Shown here: in pieces, positions 62,105-64,000 of the stretch
Numbering within the stretch: the first letter of the stretch is position 1
Layout of the letters: every line of letters begins with the position of its first letter
Assembly: GCA_030998225.1 (NCBI GenBank)
Contig: JAPYXD010000553.1
Location: forward strand, 4,092,001-4,156,000
Reading direction: 5' to 3'
Source of the DNA: Diplolepis rosae
Lineage: Eukaryota; Arthropoda; Insecta; Hymenoptera; Diplolepididae
Length of the DNA stretch: 64,000 nucleotides
Program-made: the position numbers and the translations under genes
Notes under the pieces: model-generated
The model's input: only the letters and a program-made list of their open reading frames with translations
What the model was told of the DNA's origin: nothing
Database searches by the model: none

Positions 62105-62440
62105 ATTTCTTTTTTTATGAATGTGAATAGATAAATCTTGTCAATCGAACATTAGTCAGTTTTAAGAATTTTCCTTGAGGACTTTGTTACCGGAATCTCT
62201 CAAGCATCGAGTTCAACTGTTTTAAAAACCGACTCCGTACATGTGGCTTTGCTGACTGATTAAATTTTTTAAAGGCTATCCTGAGAGGTTCTTTTCCTTC
62301 TTGGAGAAGACAATTGTCCTATAACTAGTAGAGAAATTAGAGACGGTTGTAGTGATTCTGACAAGTGGAGGCAAGCGTGTATTTTTAAACGTGAAATGTT
62401 TAGTATATCGGCTTTTCAGACAATCCTTTTTAGATTGAAC
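62105..62440. repeat. Dispersed AT-rich repeat, third copy
   Basis: Corresponds to 47200-47520 in direct orientation, with GAATAGATAAATCTTGTCAA, GAGTTCAACTGTTTTAAAAA and GAGACGGTTGTAGTGATTCT matches. It lies in the centre of the hAT inverted duplication. Confidence 0.75.
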
Positions 62441-62509
62441 AGAGCAGAATCTTCTTCTTATTCTTCTTCTTCTTCGTACAGCGTTAGCACCCTACTGACA
62501 AAGCCTTGT

Positions 62510-62855
62510 ACATTTGAACTGCGCATGCTCTATTACAACAAGCTACTACTACACAAGATAGATAAAATAAAAATGGCTGGGACTAGTCGCGAAATATCAA
62601 GTGTAATGACTAGCTCCGCAAACAACTACAATAATAGATTAGATTCGAGTGTACGCATAAAAACTCGTATCCGCATCGGAGTCACATAAAATAGAATACG
62701 TGCCAATGCACACAATTCGGGAAATTACGAGACTCGCAACAATGCTCGCAGGAATGATCGCGCCTCGGTTTCGTCTTGGCTTCGATCTCCTGCGAGCATT
62801 GTCGCTCGTCACGCAATAAACCTCATTGTGCGCCTAGGCACGTAATATACTATTA
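62510..62855 (+). repeat. 345-bp dispersed repeat, copy 2 (with 38-codon ORF)
   Basis: Direct copy of 36175-36505. The ATG at 62573 opens the same 38-codon frame (MAGTSREISSVMTSS...) ending with TAA at 62687-62689, without any frame-disrupting change relative to copy 1. A CTTCGTC-type segment (about 62770-62786) is an insertion relative to copy 1. Confidence 0.8.
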
Positions 62856-63544
62856 TTTCTAATTATTCTAAATTTTGAAAAATATTTATTGTTATTTGTG
62901 ATTATTAACAATTATTTAAATCCAATATTGTCCCCATATTAACGAAAAGAACAATGTAATGTAAACATTTTTTATTTCTTAAAATTCTTATAAACTAGAA
63001 CATTAACTAAGAATGGAAGGAAATGAAATAAAGGAAACATGTTCTTGGATCAAAGAACATATAAGAGAGCTCTACTTAAGCACCACCTTTGTGCGTGGCC
63101 TATTCGGTCCTGCCTCAACGAAGGAGGCGAGCAACAAACCGGCCGAGAACCATGATCGTCGATTAAAATTCAACTCAGATACGATTGAACATTTTTAATC
63201 GTATCTCGGGTACCCATGAATATTTTTGAAGTTTTCTTGGCTTAAATCAAAGATAAGATTTTAGACTTTATGTCGTATAATTTTCAGATTTCGAGAAAAT
63301 TTTCCCTAGGTCATGCTAAAGGTTGAAGTTGAGGTGGAGAATTTGAGAAAATCTTGAATTTTTTTTAAACTCCTCACGTGCTGTATTATGTTCAGAAAGT
63401 CAAAAAAATATTTGTTGAGCATGACCAGACGTGGAATTTCATAAGCTTTCCAACTATTTTTAAAAAAATGCCCTATCTCTTTTGTTCACTGAGATATCGT
63501 GGTTTAAAGTCAGCAGTGATTTTTAATAGCGCTCACAAGCACCG

Positions 63545-64000
63545 TGCGCACAATTTCCGACGGTAGTGTATCTGAGAATGTCGTTGAAAACGAGTTACTG
63601 ATAAGCGAAATTTGCCAAAACTTTTTGTATTTTTATATTGAAGCCGCGACTCAAATTCTTTCTCGACTACATTATATTCGCGATGATTTTTTAATAAATA
63701 TGTCTGTCTTTGACGCTAGACAAGCTATCATCGACAGCGACAGAGACAGCAGTTTCGATGAAGTTTGCTATTACGCGATAAAAACCAAACTCAAAGACTT
63801 CGACAAGGCTGCAATGAAATCCGAATGGCGGCTCATTTATCGAGATTTTTCTTCCAAACCGGAACTTGATATGCACCCTTTTGATGAAATGTAGAGAACA
63901 ATCTTATCTACTGAAGACGCGAAAGGAGAAGTCAAATATCCCCAACTGAGAACTTTGGTTGGGTATATTCGCTCTTTACCTAATTCGAATGCCGCTGCAG
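63545..64000 (+). pseudogene. hAT transposase C-terminal fragment (plus strand, cut by window end)
   Basis: Frame 63544-63894 gives SENVVENELLISEICQNFLY, FLINMSVFDARQAIIDSDRD, SSFDEVCYYAIKTKLKDFDK and SEWRLIYRDFSSKPELDMHP, with a stop after FDEM. Then RTILSTEDAKGEVKYPQLRT and YIRSLPNSNAAA run to the last base of the window. It is the inverted twin of 61240-61870. Both copies carry the same TAG at the FDEM/RTIL junction, so the stop predates the duplication. Confidence 0.85.

Noticed and set aside
1..64000. Host protein-coding gene or endogenous virus segment such as a polydnavirus locus
   Set aside because: Every recognisable coding block belongs to a transposable element family or to the multicopy family at 41118; no viral capsid, replication or virulence genes were seen.

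Overview
This window looks like eukaryotic, almost certainly insect, AT-rich repetitive DNA. The mixture of R1-like LINEs, BEL/Pao and Gypsy retrotransposons, a Penelope fragment, several mariner/Tc1 lineages (including DD41D-type), piggyBac, hAT and an ISL2EU/Harbinger relic is typical of arthropods. It suits Hymenoptera such as a parasitoid wasp, but no host gene is present to fix the order. I found no host protein gene, tRNA, rRNA or CRISPR array. Nearly every coding signal is a decayed transposable element (TE), so the window reads like pericentromeric or other TE-rich heterochromatin. The elements do not form a pathway; their relationships are nesting, deletion and possible cross-mobilisation.

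Layout, left part (1-22.2 kb): two clusters of TCAAGATTCTTGA-like motifs and a mariner relic; a deletion-riddled Gypsy copy A (4900-8540); a TA-flanked mariner-type element (10099-13588) whose middle is occupied by an R1-like LINE fragment; a long-inverted-repeat MITE (13603-14536); and a minus-strand BEL/Pao element (about 14540-21445). The BEL reverse transcriptase is interrupted by a TG..CA solo LTR with AGTA target duplications (15847-19577). That LTR is itself interrupted by a 2765-bp hAT-like element with two nearly identical 988-bp inverted arms and an 8-bp duplication TTCTCTCG (16668-19432).

Middle part (22.2-43.7 kb): a Tc1 relic; a plus-strand BEL/Pao; a Gypsy gag scrap; a 212-bp palindromic MITE; two internally deleted DD41D-type elements with TIRs; a TTAA-flanked MITE; a 129-bp tandem repeat; another mariner relic; head-to-head Penelope fragments joined to a Gypsy reverse transcriptase; two copies of a DD41D-type element with roughly 300-bp TIRs; an ISL2EU transposase tail with a SWIM zinc motif; an R1-like ORF1 relic; and a degenerate member of a widespread multicopy arthropod family of unknown function.

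Right part (43.8-64 kb): a second R1-like LINE; a piggyBac transposase with nearly all domains but several stops; a third LINE fragment; a Gypsy copy B (about 53690-60120) with gag, protease, RT, RNase H, integrase, a third ORF, a polypurine tract and a 3' LTR; and an inverted pair of hAT transposase tails cut by the window end. The best leads are the nested stack with the giant-arm hAT-like element, the intact HTH-only ORF in a deleted DD41D element, the ISL2EU-SWIM relic, the Penelope/Gypsy chimera and a 345-bp dispersed repeat with a conserved 38-codon ORF.
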